The notes: a model not told the origin generated them from the letters alone. A DNA stretch of 64,000 nt from Helicobacter saguini (GCF_000762875.2 NZ_JRMP02000014.1:1-64000), one strand, 5' to 3'. Numbered from the stretch's first letter, positions 1 to 8,661 are shown. Made by a program: numbers and translations.

Positions 1-10
1 TTGGGGGGTT

Positions 11-68
11 GCAAGGGGGGATAAGGGGGAGCGACCTCGCAATTCAAGCCCCCCTTGTCCCCCCTTGC
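11..68. repeat. G/C-tract inverted repeat
   Basis: The left arm (11-29, GCAAGGGGGGATAAGGGGG) is almost exactly complementary to the right arm (49-68). The loop is about 19 bases. Two six-base G runs on the left face two six-base C runs on the right. It sits just upstream of the acyl ligase and may be a terminator-like hairpin, part of a dispersed element, or the edge of a repeat cut by the window border. It makes a start upstream of position 96 unlikely. Confidence 0.7.
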
Positions 69-95
69 GAACGTGTAGATTGCAAAGATTCTATA

Positions 96-1910
96 ATGCC
101 AAAAAATATTATAGAATCTAGCGACTCTGTCAATTCGCGAAGCGAAACTAAAATAGTGGATTCTAAGATAAAATCCAAAAAACTCTTTGATTTTAATCAT
201 TTTAGTGACAATATCGCCTTAATTGATGATAGTGAAAATGTGCTTACTTACAAGGATTTAAACGATTTTACAAGTGAATTAGATTCTAAAATTAAGCGTG
301 ATTTATGCGTAATATTTTGCTGTAATACTATCGGCTGTGCTGCCTTTTATGCTGCGTTATTAGAATCTAAAATCGTGCTTTTAAATATCGCTAGTGATTT
401 AGATTCTAACTCTATTCTTAGAATCTTAAATGATTATAAACCGCGATATTTGTGTATGCCTAGCAATTTAGCTCACGCTTTTTTCTCTCAAAATTTTAAA
501 AATATTTTTGAAAAATATAATTATATGCTTTTAGAATCTTGCTTAGATTCTATGGATGATACATTTGTTACATCCAAAGAAAATTGCGTAAATAACGATA
601 TTTTTAACGATAATATAGAATCTAAAAATTTGCAGAATCTAGATTCTAAATTTATGGATGATACATTTGTTATATCCAAAAAAGATTCTATAATTTCTAA
701 TAATTTTAACCAAACGCCTACCAACCAACCTATTTTAAAAGATTCTAAAACGCAAACTTCGCACTTGCACCCTTTGTATAAATCTATTCCCAAAGGGCGA
801 CCCATTTGTAAGATTGATACAAAGAGTGCAAGTGCGAAGTTTCAAACACCAACCCACCGCCCTTGTAACGATATTTCTAAAAATCTAGCCCTGCTGCTAA
901 GCACTTCAGGCTCTACAGGTAGTGTGAAATTTGTGCGACTTAGCTATCAAAATCTAAAAAGTAATACAGATTCTATTATCAAATATCTAAATTTAGATTC
1001 AAAAGAAAGAGCGTTGCTAATTTTGCCGCTAAATTACACCTTTGGCTTGTCAATTTTGCATACGCATTTACGCGTTGGCGCGAGTGTTGCTATCACGCAA
1101 CTTAGCGTTATGCAAAAGGGCTTTTGGGAGTTTTTAGAATCTAGCAAGGCTACTTCGCTATCAGGTGTGCCTTATACTTTTGAAATGCTAAAAAAGCTAA
1201 ATTTTTTCACTAAAAACTTGCCGCACTTAAAGACGCTAACTCAAGCTGGTGGGAAGCTAAGGAGCGATTTGCAAAAGGAATTTGCCACTTTTGCCCTTAA
1301 GGAAAACAAAAAATTTATCATAATGTATGGGCAAACTGAAGCTAGTGCTAGAATGAGCTACTTGCCATTTGAATATGCTCTTAAAAAGCTAGGCAGTATC
1401 GGCATTCCTGTGCCAAATGGTAAGTTTGAGATTCTAGATTCTAAAGGTTGCAAAATAAAAGAAAGCCAAAAGCAAGGTGAGCTAATTTATAAAGGTAAAA
1501 ATGTCGCGCTAGGCTATGCTGAAAATAGAGAATCTTTAAGCAAAGGCGATGATTTTAAGGGCATTTTACACACCGGCGATATTGCGTATTTTGACAAAGA
1601 TAAATTTTATTACATTGTTGGGCGTAAAAGTCGCTTTATAAAAATGCAGGGAAAACGCATTAGTTTAGATGAAATAGATTCCTTGCTACACGCCACTTTT
1701 AAGGATGTAACACTTGTTACATCCGGGCTTGATGATATGCTATATATTTTTATAGAATCTAAAAATTGCAATCTAAATGAGATAAAAAAATTTATTTGTA
1801 ACGCTTTAAAAATCGCTCCTTTTTGTGTGAAAATAAAAGAAATTGACAAAATCCCACGCACAAAATCAGGGAAGATTCTATACTCGCAAATGGAAAAATA
1901 TTATGAATAA
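96..1910 (+). CDS. AMP-forming acyl-CoA/acyl-ACP ligase (ANL superfamily)
   Basis: This ligase should activate a carboxylic acid as an acyl-adenylate and pass it to a thiol. The ANL phosphate-binding motif STSGSTGS is near residue 269, YGQTEAS near 411, the GD adenosine-ribose contact near 494, and the catalytic lysine motif RTKSGKIL lies at the C-terminus. The ATG at 96 is preferred because the open frame before it runs through the G/C hairpin; the ribosome site is weak and the true start is uncertain. About 115 residues before the P-loop (roughly positions 535-885) are a non-homologous insert made of the TAGATTCTA motif, two palindromes and a 26-bp inverted repeat. The stop overlaps the start of the LuxE-like gene, so the three genes form one operon. 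Likely role: supplying an activated acyl group for reduction to aldehyde. The substrate is unknown. Confidence 0.8.
   Translation: MPKNIIESSDSVNSRSETKIVDSKIKSKKLFDFNHFSDNIALIDDSENVLTYKDLNDFTSELDSKIKRDLCVIFCCNTIGCAAFYAALLESKIVLLNIASDLDSNSILRILNDYKPRYLCMPSNLAHAFFSQNFKNIFEKYNYMLLESCLDSMDDTFVTSKENCVNNDIFNDNIESKNLQNLDSKFMDDTFVISKKDSIISNNFNQTPTNQPILKDSKTQTSHLHPLYKSIPKGRPICKIDTKSASAKFQTPTHRPCNDISKNLALLLSTSGSTGSVKFVRLSYQNLKSNTDSIIKYLNLDSKERALLILPLNYTFGLSILHTHLRVGASVAITQLSVMQKGFWEFLESSKATSLSGVPYTFEMLKKLNFFTKNLPHLKTLTQAGGKLRSDLQKEFATFALKENKKFIIMYGQTEASARMSYLPFEYALKKLGSIGIPVPNGKFEILDSKGCKIKESQKQGELIYKGKNVALGYAENRESLSKGDDFKGILHTGDIAYFDKDKFYYIVGRKSRFIKMQGKRISLDEIDSLLHATFKDVTLVTSGLDDMLYIFIESKNCNLNEIKKFICNALKIAPFCVKIKEIDKIPRTKSGKILYSQMEKYYE
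754..843. repeat. 26-bp inverted repeat inside the acyl ligase gene
   Basis: Bases 754-779 are complementary to 818-843 with a single mismatch; the arms begin AAACTTCGCACTTGCAC. The 38-base loop holds another short element. The structure lies in the repeat-built insert of the ligase gene, is translated in frame, and is flanked by copies of the GC-rich CCAACCAACC / CCCACCGCCC element. Confidence 0.85.
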
Positions 1911-3093
1911 AATGTTTGAAAATTACGATATAAACGCACTTTTTGATATAGAGCCATTTTCGCTTTTGCAAAATGACAAAGAGATTTTTTACTCGCATTA
2001 TTTAGAATCTTTGTGTTCTTTTCACTACCAAAATTGCAAGGAATATAAAAAGATTCTAAATGCGTTTGGTTACAATTTAGATTCTAAAAATATTGATTTT
2101 ATTACAAATTTTATGGATGGCACAAATGTTACATCCAAAAAAGATTCTATAAATTCTACCTTATCGCCCACCCACCACCCTATAAATAGTATAGAATCTT
2201 ACCCCTTTCTCCCCGTTAGATTATTCAAAGAATACGACTTAAAAAGTATAGATTCTAAAGAGATTCTAAAAACAATGACAAGCTCTGGCACAAGTGGGCA
2301 AAGCGTTTCAAAAATCTATTTAGATAAAAAAACTTCAAGTTTGCAAACAAAGGCTTTAACAAAAATTATGCAAAGCTTTTTAGGGAAAAATCGTCTGCCT
2401 ATGATTATAATTGATAGTGAAAATCTGCTAAAAAATCGCGCTATGTTTTCAGCGCGCGGGGCTGGTGTGCTTGGTTTTTCAATGTTTGGTAGCGATAAAA
2501 TTTATGCCCTTGATAGCGAGATGAAACTAAAACTAGATTCTATAAACGCATTTTTAGCTAAACATAAGGGCGAAAAAATCCTGCTTTTTGGCTTTACATT
2601 TATTATTTGGCTGCATTTTGTGAGTGAATTACAGCGTTTGGGGATTAGGCTAAATATAAAAAATGGCGTGTTAATCCATGGCGGTGGGTGGAAAAAGATT
2701 CTAAACTTAGCCGTTAGCAAGGACGCATTTAAGGCGACTTTACGCGATTTGTGTGGTATAGAATCTGTGCATGATTATTATGGTATGGTCGAGCAGACAG
2801 GGAGCATTTTTGTGGAGTGTGAGCGTGGGCATTTACACGCTAGTATTTTTAGTGATATTATCACGCGGCGAAGCGTTGATTTTAGCCCTTGTGATATAGG
2901 CGAAATGGGCATTTTAGAAGTGATTTCGCTTTTGCCACATTCATATCCGGGGCATTTGCTACTTAGCGAAGATTTAGGCTCGATTTTGGGCGTGGATAAC
3001 TGCCCTTGTGGTCGCAAAGGCAAATATTTTGAAATAAAAGGGAGAATAAAAAATGCAGAAATTCGAGGATGCAGCGACACATATCAAGGGTAA
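1903..3093 (+). CDS. LuxE-like acyl-protein synthetase
   Basis: LuxE-family proteins take an activated acyl chain onto a cysteine and hand it to the LuxC reductase. Supporting features are the TSSGTSGQS nucleotide-binding loop near residue 126, the central HGGGWKK segment, the YGMVEQTGSIF stretch, and the C-terminal AEIRGCSDTY, which is typical of this family. The ATG at 1903 overlaps the stop of the ligase; a second ATG at 1912 is possible. A motif-built insert (about positions 2075-2190) contains the palindrome and the GC-rich element, read as SPTHHPI. The 3' end overlaps the reductase gene by 41 bp, which implies translational coupling. No luciferase genes are seen, so bioluminescence is not implied; lipid or surface-glycan modification is more likely. 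Confidence 0.8.
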   Translation: MNKMFENYDINALFDIEPFSLLQNDKEIFYSHYLESLCSFHYQNCKEYKKILNAFGYNLDSKNIDFITNFMDGTNVTSKKDSINSTLSPTHHPINSIESYPFLPVRLFKEYDLKSIDSKEILKTMTSSGTSGQSVSKIYLDKKTSSLQTKALTKIMQSFLGKNRLPMIIIDSENLLKNRAMFSARGAGVLGFSMFGSDKIYALDSEMKLKLDSINAFLAKHKGEKILLFGFTFIIWLHFVSELQRLGIRLNIKNGVLIHGGGWKKILNLAVSKDAFKATLRDLCGIESVHDYYGMVEQTGSIFVECERGHLHASIFSDIITRRSVDFSPCDIGEMGILEVISLLPHSYPGHLLLSEDLGSILGVDNCPCGRKGKYFEIKGRIKNAEIRGCSDTYQG

Positions 3094-4462
3094 TATAGAA
3101 TCTAAAACACAAGATTCTAAGGGCAATTCTAAGGACGTAACAAATGTTACATCCAAGAAAGATTCCATAAATAACGATATTTCTAATGATTCTATAGAAT
3201 CTAAAAATTCTAAGGAAGTAACAAATGTTACACCCAACAAAAACGATAAAAACGACAAAGAAATAAAAATATTATTCCCCAAAATAGATTCTAAAAACGC
3301 AATAAACCACATAGAATCTTTACAAAATCTAAAAGCCCTAAGCCCTTTTAATAACGAAGTTTGCGAGTTTTTAAACAAATTATCACAAAAAATATTGCAA
3401 GATAAAGAAGCCAAAAACTACCCAGATATTATCACTTTTGGCTTTTTTTGTCGCGGCACAAATTTGGCAAAATTAAAGCAACATTATGATGTAGAATCAA
3501 GGCTAGGACGCGGTTTAAGCTTTCATATTGCCCCTTCAAATGTGGCTATAAATTTCGCCTTTTCTTTAATCGCAAGTTTGTTAGCCGGAAATGCAAATAT
3601 CGTGCGTGTTTCAAGCAAGGACTTTGCCCAGACACGCATTATTTGCCGCATTTTAGATTCTATAGAATCTGTAATAAAAGATTACATTTGCATCGTGCAG
3701 TATCCACATTCGCGTGAGCTGAATGACAAGTTATCACAAATTGCGGATAATCGCATTATTTGGGGTGGCGATAAAACGATTGAAAATGTGCGACTTAGCC
3801 CATTAAAACCGCGTAGCGTGGAACTTGCCTTTGCTAATCGCTACTCGCTTTGTGTGATAGAATCTGGTGCGATTTTAAATTTAGATTCTAAAGATTTAGG
3901 GAAACTTGCGCGTGATTTTTATAACGATACATATTTATACGACCAAAATGCGTGCAGCTCGCCATTTCTTATCTTTTGGCTTGGACAAGATTGTATGCAA
4001 AAAGCGCGTGAAAAATTTTGGAGCGCTATTTTTTCTTATGTGAAAAATCGCTATGAAATGCAGGATATTATCGCGCTGGATAAGATTGTGAATGAGTGCA
4101 AAATGGCAATAGATTTAGATTCTGTGCGTGTGCAAAATTATGAAAATCTAATCAACACAATTTTTGTGCCAAACTTAGATTCTATAGAATCTAAAAGCAT
4201 AAAAACCTACGCCACGCCCGGTGGCAGCTTTATAGAAAGTAGCGGAAATTCCTTAGAATCTTTATTTAACATAATAGATTCAAGCTATCAAACCCTAAGC
4301 TATTTTGGATTAGATTCTAAAACCTTGCAACAAGAAATAATAAAAAAAGGCTTAAAAGGCATTGATAGAATAGTCCCAATCGGTCAAACAAGCAATTTTA
4401 GCCTAACATGGGATGGCTACAATCTAATCACGTCCCTCTCCCACAAAATCTCTAGATTCTAA
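3053..4462 (+). CDS. LuxC-like acyl-CoA/acyl-protein reductase
   Basis: This is an aldehyde-dehydrogenase-fold reductase that would make a fatty aldehyde from the acyl group delivered by the LuxE-like protein. Visible features are the cofactor region (HIAPSNVAINFAFSLIASLL, then a VRVSSKD segment), a GGDKT segment, and the catalytic cysteine in DQNACSSPF at about residue 301. The start at 3053 has a good GGGAGA ribosome site. The first 100 or so residues are largely Asp-Ser-Lys/Glu-Ser-Lys linkers built from the 9-mer plus two palindromes, so recognisable enzyme begins near residue 95. The stop codon lies in a TAGATTCTA copy that also holds the stop of the convergent helicase gene. Confidence 0.82.
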   Translation: MQKFEDAATHIKGNIESKTQDSKGNSKDVTNVTSKKDSINNDISNDSIESKNSKEVTNVTPNKNDKNDKEIKILFPKIDSKNAINHIESLQNLKALSPFNNEVCEFLNKLSQKILQDKEAKNYPDIITFGFFCRGTNLAKLKQHYDVESRLGRGLSFHIAPSNVAINFAFSLIASLLAGNANIVRVSSKDFAQTRIICRILDSIESVIKDYICIVQYPHSRELNDKLSQIADNRIIWGGDKTIENVRLSPLKPRSVELAFANRYSLCVIESGAILNLDSKDLGKLARDFYNDTYLYDQNACSSPFLIFWLGQDCMQKAREKFWSAIFSYVKNRYEMQDIIALDKIVNECKMAIDLDSVRVQNYENLINTIFVPNLDSIESKSIKTYATPGGSFIESSGNSLESLFNIIDSSYQTLSYFGLDSKTLQQEIIKKGLKGIDRIVPIGQTSNFSLTWDGYNLITSLSHKISRF

Positions 4463-5778
4463 GATGGATTAGATTCTATCCTCTCCACAAATATCACATC
4501 TTGTGAGTTTAGATAATTTATCACTTCACCATTTTTAACATTAAAATGGCTTGGTTGTAAGCCCTCTAGCTTTAGATATTTTGTATTACTAGCGCGACTT
4601 ATTGCGACATACGCTTGTCCTACTTCAAAGATTCTATCAAATTTTATATGCAAATGCTCGATTGTCATCCCTTGCGACTTATGAATGGTAATCGCATATG
4701 CCAAACGAATGGGAAACTGCTCTAGCTCGTGGTCTATGCTATGTGTCGCTACATCGCCATTCATCTCGCTGTGATAACGCGTAAAAATCTCCTTATACAC
4801 ATTAATCACCTTGCCATCATAAGTCTCAATGCTTAAACTATCCTTATCCACACTCTTTAAAACGCCCTGCAGCCCGTTATAGTAGCCCTGCAATATATTA
4901 TTTTTACAAAAAATCACACGGCAGCCCACTTTCACATGCAAGATTACGTCCGTAGGAAAGTCCTTATTATCAGGGAAACTCGTGTGGTTGGTATATTTCC
5001 CTTCTAAAGTGTAAAGCTTAGAATCTATTTTAGTAAGCTCATTATTATTGATAGAATCTACTTGTGCATTTGTCGCGCAAATAATCGTAGGCTTCCATTC
5101 TGCGTAGTTTTCAGGCGTATTTGCGACTAGATTATTTAGAAAATTATGGGTATCTTGCGTGTAGATTCCCTGTCTTATTTGCTGCTGATAAAAGGCAAAC
5201 TGCTTATCTTCAGTCCGCTGAATCTGCGTTAGCTCGATAATGACAGGGTGCCAGTTTGGCGAGTGAAAAATATAATTTGCCCCCACTCTATCGCCAGGTC
5301 TTGAAACAGGCGGTAGCTGGAATAAATCGCCGATAAATAAAATGGGCTTTATTATGCCTACTTGGCTAAATCTAAGATAGATTAAATCAAGGAGCTGGGC
5401 TGATAGCATTGAGATTTCATCAATGATGATTAAATCAGTGTTTTTTAGAATCTTTTTTAGGCTTGAAAGCCTTATAGATAGGGCTTGCTCGTAGCTTATG
5501 CCCTTTTTTAGTAGATGTGCTATTCCTTTTCTATCAAAGGCTTCTAAATCTTGTGCATCTTTGCTTAATCCTAGCTTAAAAACGCGATGAAGTGTCTCAC
5601 CATTAAGATTTTGTGCGGCGATTTGCGTTGTGGCTAGTTTTAAAGTGTTGTTAAATTTTTGTATGATTTTTTTCGCGCTATAAGTTTTTCCCACGCCACC
5701 AGCCCCGGTTAAAAAGACCTGCCCCCTATCCTTTAGCAAATTTACAATATCATCAAATGTTAGTTTGTCTTTAGTCAA
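4459..5778 (-). CDS. PIF1/RecD-like SF1B DNA helicase
   Basis: This ATP-dependent DNA helicase has Walker A GAGGVGKT at residues 25-32, Walker B IIIDEISML near 116, motif III FIGDLFQLPPV, and a C-terminal ITIHKSQGMT followed by VAISRA. That order is typical of the PIF1/TraA group that resolves structured DNA such as G-quadruplexes. At 439 residues it is a minimal helicase core without an obvious accessory domain. The start is TTG at 5778; I see no ATG ahead of Walker A. The gene is convergent with the luxC-like gene and their stop codons overlap. It could serve housekeeping replication or repair, or a mobile element; nothing nearby decides this. Confidence 0.85.
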   Translation of the reverse strand: MTKDKLTFDDIVNLLKDRGQVFLTGAGGVGKTYSAKKIIQKFNNTLKLATTQIAAQNLNGETLHRVFKLGLSKDAQDLEAFDRKGIAHLLKKGISYEQALSIRLSSLKKILKNTDLIIIDEISMLSAQLLDLIYLRFSQVGIIKPILFIGDLFQLPPVSRPGDRVGANYIFHSPNWHPVIIELTQIQRTEDKQFAFYQQQIRQGIYTQDTHNFLNNLVANTPENYAEWKPTIICATNAQVDSINNNELTKIDSKLYTLEGKYTNHTSFPDNKDFPTDVILHVKVGCRVIFCKNNILQGYYNGLQGVLKSVDKDSLSIETYDGKVINVYKEIFTRYHSEMNGDVATHSIDHELEQFPIRLAYAITIHKSQGMTIEHLHIKFDRIFEVGQAYVAISRASNTKYLKLEGLQPSHFNVKNGEVINYLNSQDVIFVERIESNPS

Positions 5779-5808
5779 AATATACTCGTCTGTGTAAGAT
5801 AAAATAAA

Positions 5809-5814
5809 ATTATA
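5809..5814 (-). promoter_or_regulatory. -10 box of the helicase gene
   Basis: TATAAT on the minus strand, about 31 bases upstream of the TTG start. It supports a short leader and the TTG start. No clear -35 is visible, as is usual for Helicobacter sigma-80 promoters. Confidence 0.45.
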
Positions 5815-5863
5815 GTCATAAAAGTTTAGAATCTAGTTTATTTTTACATTTCATCTTGTATAT

Positions 5864-6265
5864 TTAGTTAGAATCTTTACCTAGAATTAAACATCGTTTT
5901 TGCCAAATTGAAAGGATATTGATTTCTTTAAGATAGATTCCTACATTTTTAAATTCGCTTATCCCTGTGGTTTCTTTTGCTTTTTTTAGTAAATTTTCTA
6001 TATTTAAAATCTCGTATCCTTTATAGCTTTCATTGCCAAAAAAGCTATAACAAATCTTTGCTATTTCTATCATAGGCTTTTTATTTTTAGATTCTATAAA
6101 ATCTTTATAATTAGTAATTTTAGAATCATTACTAATACTACTTGATTTAAACTGACCTAAAGACCCTAAATCAATCCTAGATTCTATAAAATCTTTTTTT
6201 ACACACCCATTAAGACAAATACAAAAAAAGCTTATAAAACTAAGTAAAAATACAAAAATTCGCAT
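5864..6265 (-). CDS. Small putative lipoprotein
   Basis: A 133-residue protein with a hydrophobic N-terminus and a lipobox LNGC at residues 18-21, so it is probably lipid-anchored. The mature part shows several copies of the 9-mer (FIESR, FIESK) and ends Asp-Ser-Asn just at a GATTCTA copy. No domain was recognised. It stands alone between the helicase gene and purE, and function is unknown. Confidence 0.6.
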   Translation of the reverse strand: MRIFVFLLSFISFFCICLNGCVKKDFIESRIDLGSLGQFKSSSISNDSKITNYKDFIESKNKKPMIEIAKICYSFFGNESYKGYEILNIENLLKKAKETTGISEFKNVGIYLKEINILSIWQKRCLILGKDSN

Positions 6266-6411
6266 AAGAAATTCTACCCTAAAAATCTCAAATTTTAGAA
6301 TCCAAAATATAATTACGCATTTCTATTGCATAAATTAGACTAACAATAAACCTAAATAATTATTTTTATAGTAAAATTTCATTTACTTTTGGTTGTAAAG
6401 GTTTTAAGATT

Positions 6412-6930
6412 ATGGGCTTTGCGGTGATTATTATGGGTAGTAAGAGCGACTGGCAGGTGGTAAAAGAGTGCGTGGTGGTGCTGGAGCGATTTGAGATTCC
6501 TTATGAAGTGTATATTTCGAGTGCGCACAGGAGTGCGGAGCGAACCATTGAGATTGTCAAAGACTGCGATAGTCGCGGCGCGAAGGTCTTTGTGGGTGCG
6601 GCTGGGATGGCAGCGCACTTAGCTGGGAGTATCGCGGCGCACACGCTAAAGCCTGTTGTAGCAGTCGCCCTGCCTGGCGGGATGCTAGATGGGCTAGATT
6701 CACTACTATCAAGCGTGCAAATGCCAAAAGGAATGCCCGTTGCTACGATGAGCGTAGGCAAGGCTGGGGCGATAAATGCGGGCTATTTTGTGGCACAGAT
6801 TTTCGCGCTTTTGCCGCAGTATAAGCACGTCTTAGAATCTTTAAAAAATGAGAAAAGCACGACATCACAGCAGTTAATCGAAGACACAAAAGAGATTAGA
6901 AAAATCATTGATTGCGAGATGAAAGGCTAG
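6412..6930 (+). CDS. purE: N5-carboxyaminoimidazole ribonucleotide mutase PurE
   Basis: PurE interconverts N5-CAIR and CAIR in de novo purine synthesis. The conserved N-terminal IIMGSKSDW (GSKSD at residues 9-13), the SSAHR loop around 36-40, GAAGMAAHLAG and the ALPGGMLDGLDSL segment are all present. The length (172 residues) is normal and there is no insert. A TATAGTAAAAT-like -10 lies about 30 bases upstream. The TAG stop is the first three bases of a TAGATTCTA copy. The DUF3972 gene follows within 40 bases. Confidence 0.95.
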   Translation: MGFAVIIMGSKSDWQVVKECVVVLERFEIPYEVYISSAHRSAERTIEIVKDCDSRGAKVFVGAAGMAAHLAGSIAAHTLKPVVAVALPGGMLDGLDSLLSSVQMPKGMPVATMSVGKAGAINAGYFVAQIFALLPQYKHVLESLKNEKSTTSQQLIEDTKEIRKIIDCEMKG

Positions 6931-6968
6931 ATTCTATGGGTTGTTAGGGCGATATTAAAGGATTTAAA

Positions 6969-8390
6969 ATGGCGTTAAAAACGATAAAAGAAATGCAAGA
7001 AGAGATGAATAATGAAGCCTTTGGCGGCGGCTTTAGTGGCGAGTTTGGCGGGGGGTTTGGGGCGGATTCTAATGTGGCTTTGGAATCTAACACGGCTAGT
7101 TTGCAGGCGCAAAAAAATGCGATAAAAGCCCAAGTCGAGCAAACTCAAAAGATTCTAAATAATGAGCCTTTAGAATCTCCTTTAGATTCTAATATGGTGG
7201 AATCTGCGGAAATGCCGACCTTAAGACGCGCCAAAACGATAAAAGAGAGTATGCAGGATATGCAGGGTTGGCTTGATGATGAAACTCCAGCGGTTAATTC
7301 GCCGACGTCTTTAAATCCGCAAACACCTTTAAATCAGCAAACATCTTTGCAATCTCAAACGCCTTTAAATTCACAAAATGTTTCACCAACGCCAACGTTG
7401 CAAACACAACAAACGCCCTTAAATCCGCAAAATCCACAGAATCTAAACGCCACACAAAATAAGATTCAAACACCGCAAACACCTTTGAATCCACAAGCAA
7501 CGCAAACGCCTTTACAAACGCGACCTTTAAACACGCAAAGACCGCAAAATCCACAAACAACGCAAAATCTTAACGCCCAAACACCGCCAAAACCACAGCC
7601 CACACAGAATCTAAATCCACAAACGCCAAATTTACAGAATCTAAACCCACAAAAAGATTCTATAAAGCCCATCCCAACGCCACCAAATCTAAAAGAAGCT
7701 ACACAGCCAAATCTAACGCCACAAACGCCTTTGAATCCACAAGCAACGCAAACGCCCACGCCACCGCAGAATCTAACGCCAAAAGAAGCCCCCAAAAAAA
7801 CCCTGCCAAAAGAAATCACTGATGGCTTAGAAAAAATCGCCGCAAAAGAGCCACAAAGCAGTATCGCCGAGCTAAAGCAGGAAAAATACGAGCAAATTAT
7901 GAAAGCAAACGCGCAAAAGCAGGAGACGTGGCTACTTTTGGATGAGTTTTTGCGGTTATCAGGCTTAGAAAAAGACAAGGTTATGGAGCTAATCAACGAC
8001 AAAACTATCAAGAGCAAGATTGATGGCGACAAGATTTATGTCGAGGCTAGCACAGGCACATCCGCGCTGATTAAAAAGGTTGAAAATCGGCTCGTTTCCC
8101 TTGATATGAGTGGGAATGCGCTAGACCCTGTGTTTGTCGAAAAGACGATTGCGACAATTTTAGGGCTGCATGAAAAGGTCACAAGTGCTAAAGATGAGAC
8201 GATTGCGGCGGTAAAAAGTGAAAATAGCTTTTTAAAAGAAGCATTAGTATCGATGCAAGAAATCTATGATGATGATAAAAAAACTATCGAACTTTTGCAA
8301 CAGCAACTGCAAAAAGCCCAAGAAGAAGTCGAATTTGTGAAGCGAAAATACAAGCTAATGTGGGGTCGCGTCAGCAACTCCGCCACGTAA
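6969..8390 (+). CDS. DUF3972 protein with long Pro/Gln/Asn-rich region
   Basis: The C-terminal 170 residues match the epsilonproteobacterial DUF3972 family: a LLLDEFLRLSGL segment, an IKSKIDGDKIYVEASTGTSA segment, then a coiled coil ending VKRKYKLMWG. Family function is not established. Residues about 105-275 are low-complexity repeats of Thr-Pro-Leu-Asn-Pro-Gln, not expected in the family, and include two nearly identical 38-bp DNA repeats. An AAGGA ribosome site precedes the ATG. The stop is the TAA of TAAGATTCTA. The gene is followed closely by the antitoxin gene on the same strand. Confidence 0.7.
   Translation: MALKTIKEMQEEMNNEAFGGGFSGEFGGGFGADSNVALESNTASLQAQKNAIKAQVEQTQKILNNEPLESPLDSNMVESAEMPTLRRAKTIKESMQDMQGWLDDETPAVNSPTSLNPQTPLNQQTSLQSQTPLNSQNVSPTPTLQTQQTPLNPQNPQNLNATQNKIQTPQTPLNPQATQTPLQTRPLNTQRPQNPQTTQNLNAQTPPKPQPTQNLNPQTPNLQNLNPQKDSIKPIPTPPNLKEATQPNLTPQTPLNPQATQTPTPPQNLTPKEAPKKTLPKEITDGLEKIAAKEPQSSIAELKQEKYEQIMKANAQKQETWLLLDEFLRLSGLEKDKVMELINDKTIKSKIDGDKIYVEASTGTSALIKKVENRLVSLDMSGNALDPVFVEKTIATILGLHEKVTSAKDETIAAVKSENSFLKEALVSMQEIYDDDKKTIELLQQQLQKAQEEVEFVKRKYKLMWGRVSNSAT
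7473..7756. repeat. Pair of 38-bp direct repeats in the DUF3972 gene
   Basis: Bases 7473-7510 and 7719-7756 differ at two positions. The repeats are 246 bp apart, an exact multiple of three, so recombination between them would remove or add 82 codons without breaking the frame. Confidence 0.85.
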
Positions 8391-8409
8391 GATTCTAAAA
8401 GGAGAGAAA

Positions 8410-8661
8410 ATGACACTAATTGTGGAAAATGTGAATAAGGATTTGGAAAAGGCGATAAAGGCGATGGCTAGGCTTGCGAATGCTAAGGTTAGAAATGGAG
8501 ATTGTATGCAGTCTAAAACTTCTTTAGAATCTAAATCTGCTGTGAAATCTAAAGGCGGGTTAAAGGCGGCGTTAAAAGAATATAAAAATGACAAAAAGGC
8601 AGGGAAAATAAAGACTTATGATAGCTTTGAAGAGTTTGAAAAAGATTTACTGCAAGGGTAG
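8410..8661 (+). CDS. Antitoxin of a YafQ-type toxin-antitoxin pair
   Basis: An 83-residue protein directly upstream of a YafQ-like toxin, with a strong AAGGAG ribosome site. The acidic C-terminal end (YDSFEEFEKDLL) resembles the toxin-neutralising tail of RelB/DinJ-type antitoxins. The middle (about residues 35-50) carries SLESKSAVKSK, which looks like a 9-mer-derived insertion. The DNA-binding N-terminus is not clearly assignable to a family. It would normally repress its own operon and neutralise the toxin. Confidence 0.65.
   Translation: MTLIVENVNKDLEKAIKAMARLANAKVRNGDCMQSKTSLESKSAVKSKGGLKAALKEYKNDKKAGKIKTYDSFEEFEKDLLQG

Larger units (their letters stand above)
554..3235. repeat. Six copies of a 22-bp palindrome (GTAACA-NN-TGTTAC core)
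   Basis: Near-perfect palindromes beginning GGATG and ending CATCC occur at 554-575, 656-677, 1703-1724, 2115-2136, 3133-3154 and 3214-3235. All lie inside the acyl ligase, luxE-like and luxC-like genes. Read through, most encode variants of Asp-Val-Thr-Asn-Val-Thr-Ser, usually followed by Lys-Lys-Asp-Ser from the 9-mer. I saw no copy elsewhere in the window. They could be a mini inverted-repeat element or protein-binding sites; the first is favoured because the spacing is irregular and several arms are degenerate. Confidence 0.85.

Noticed and set aside
521-805. Antisense open frame across the acyl ligase insert
   Set aside because: It arises because the 9-mer is nearly stop-free on the reverse strand in that frame; no ribosome site and only repeat residues.
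4459-5778. Helicase as part of a conjugative relaxase or a phage
   Set aside because: No relaxase domain, no transfer or phage genes nearby; it is a helicase core only.
7466-8032. Gly/Cys/Phe-rich antisense frame in the DUF3972 gene
   Set aside because: It mirrors the Pro/Gln codons of the low-complexity region; no start signals and odd composition.
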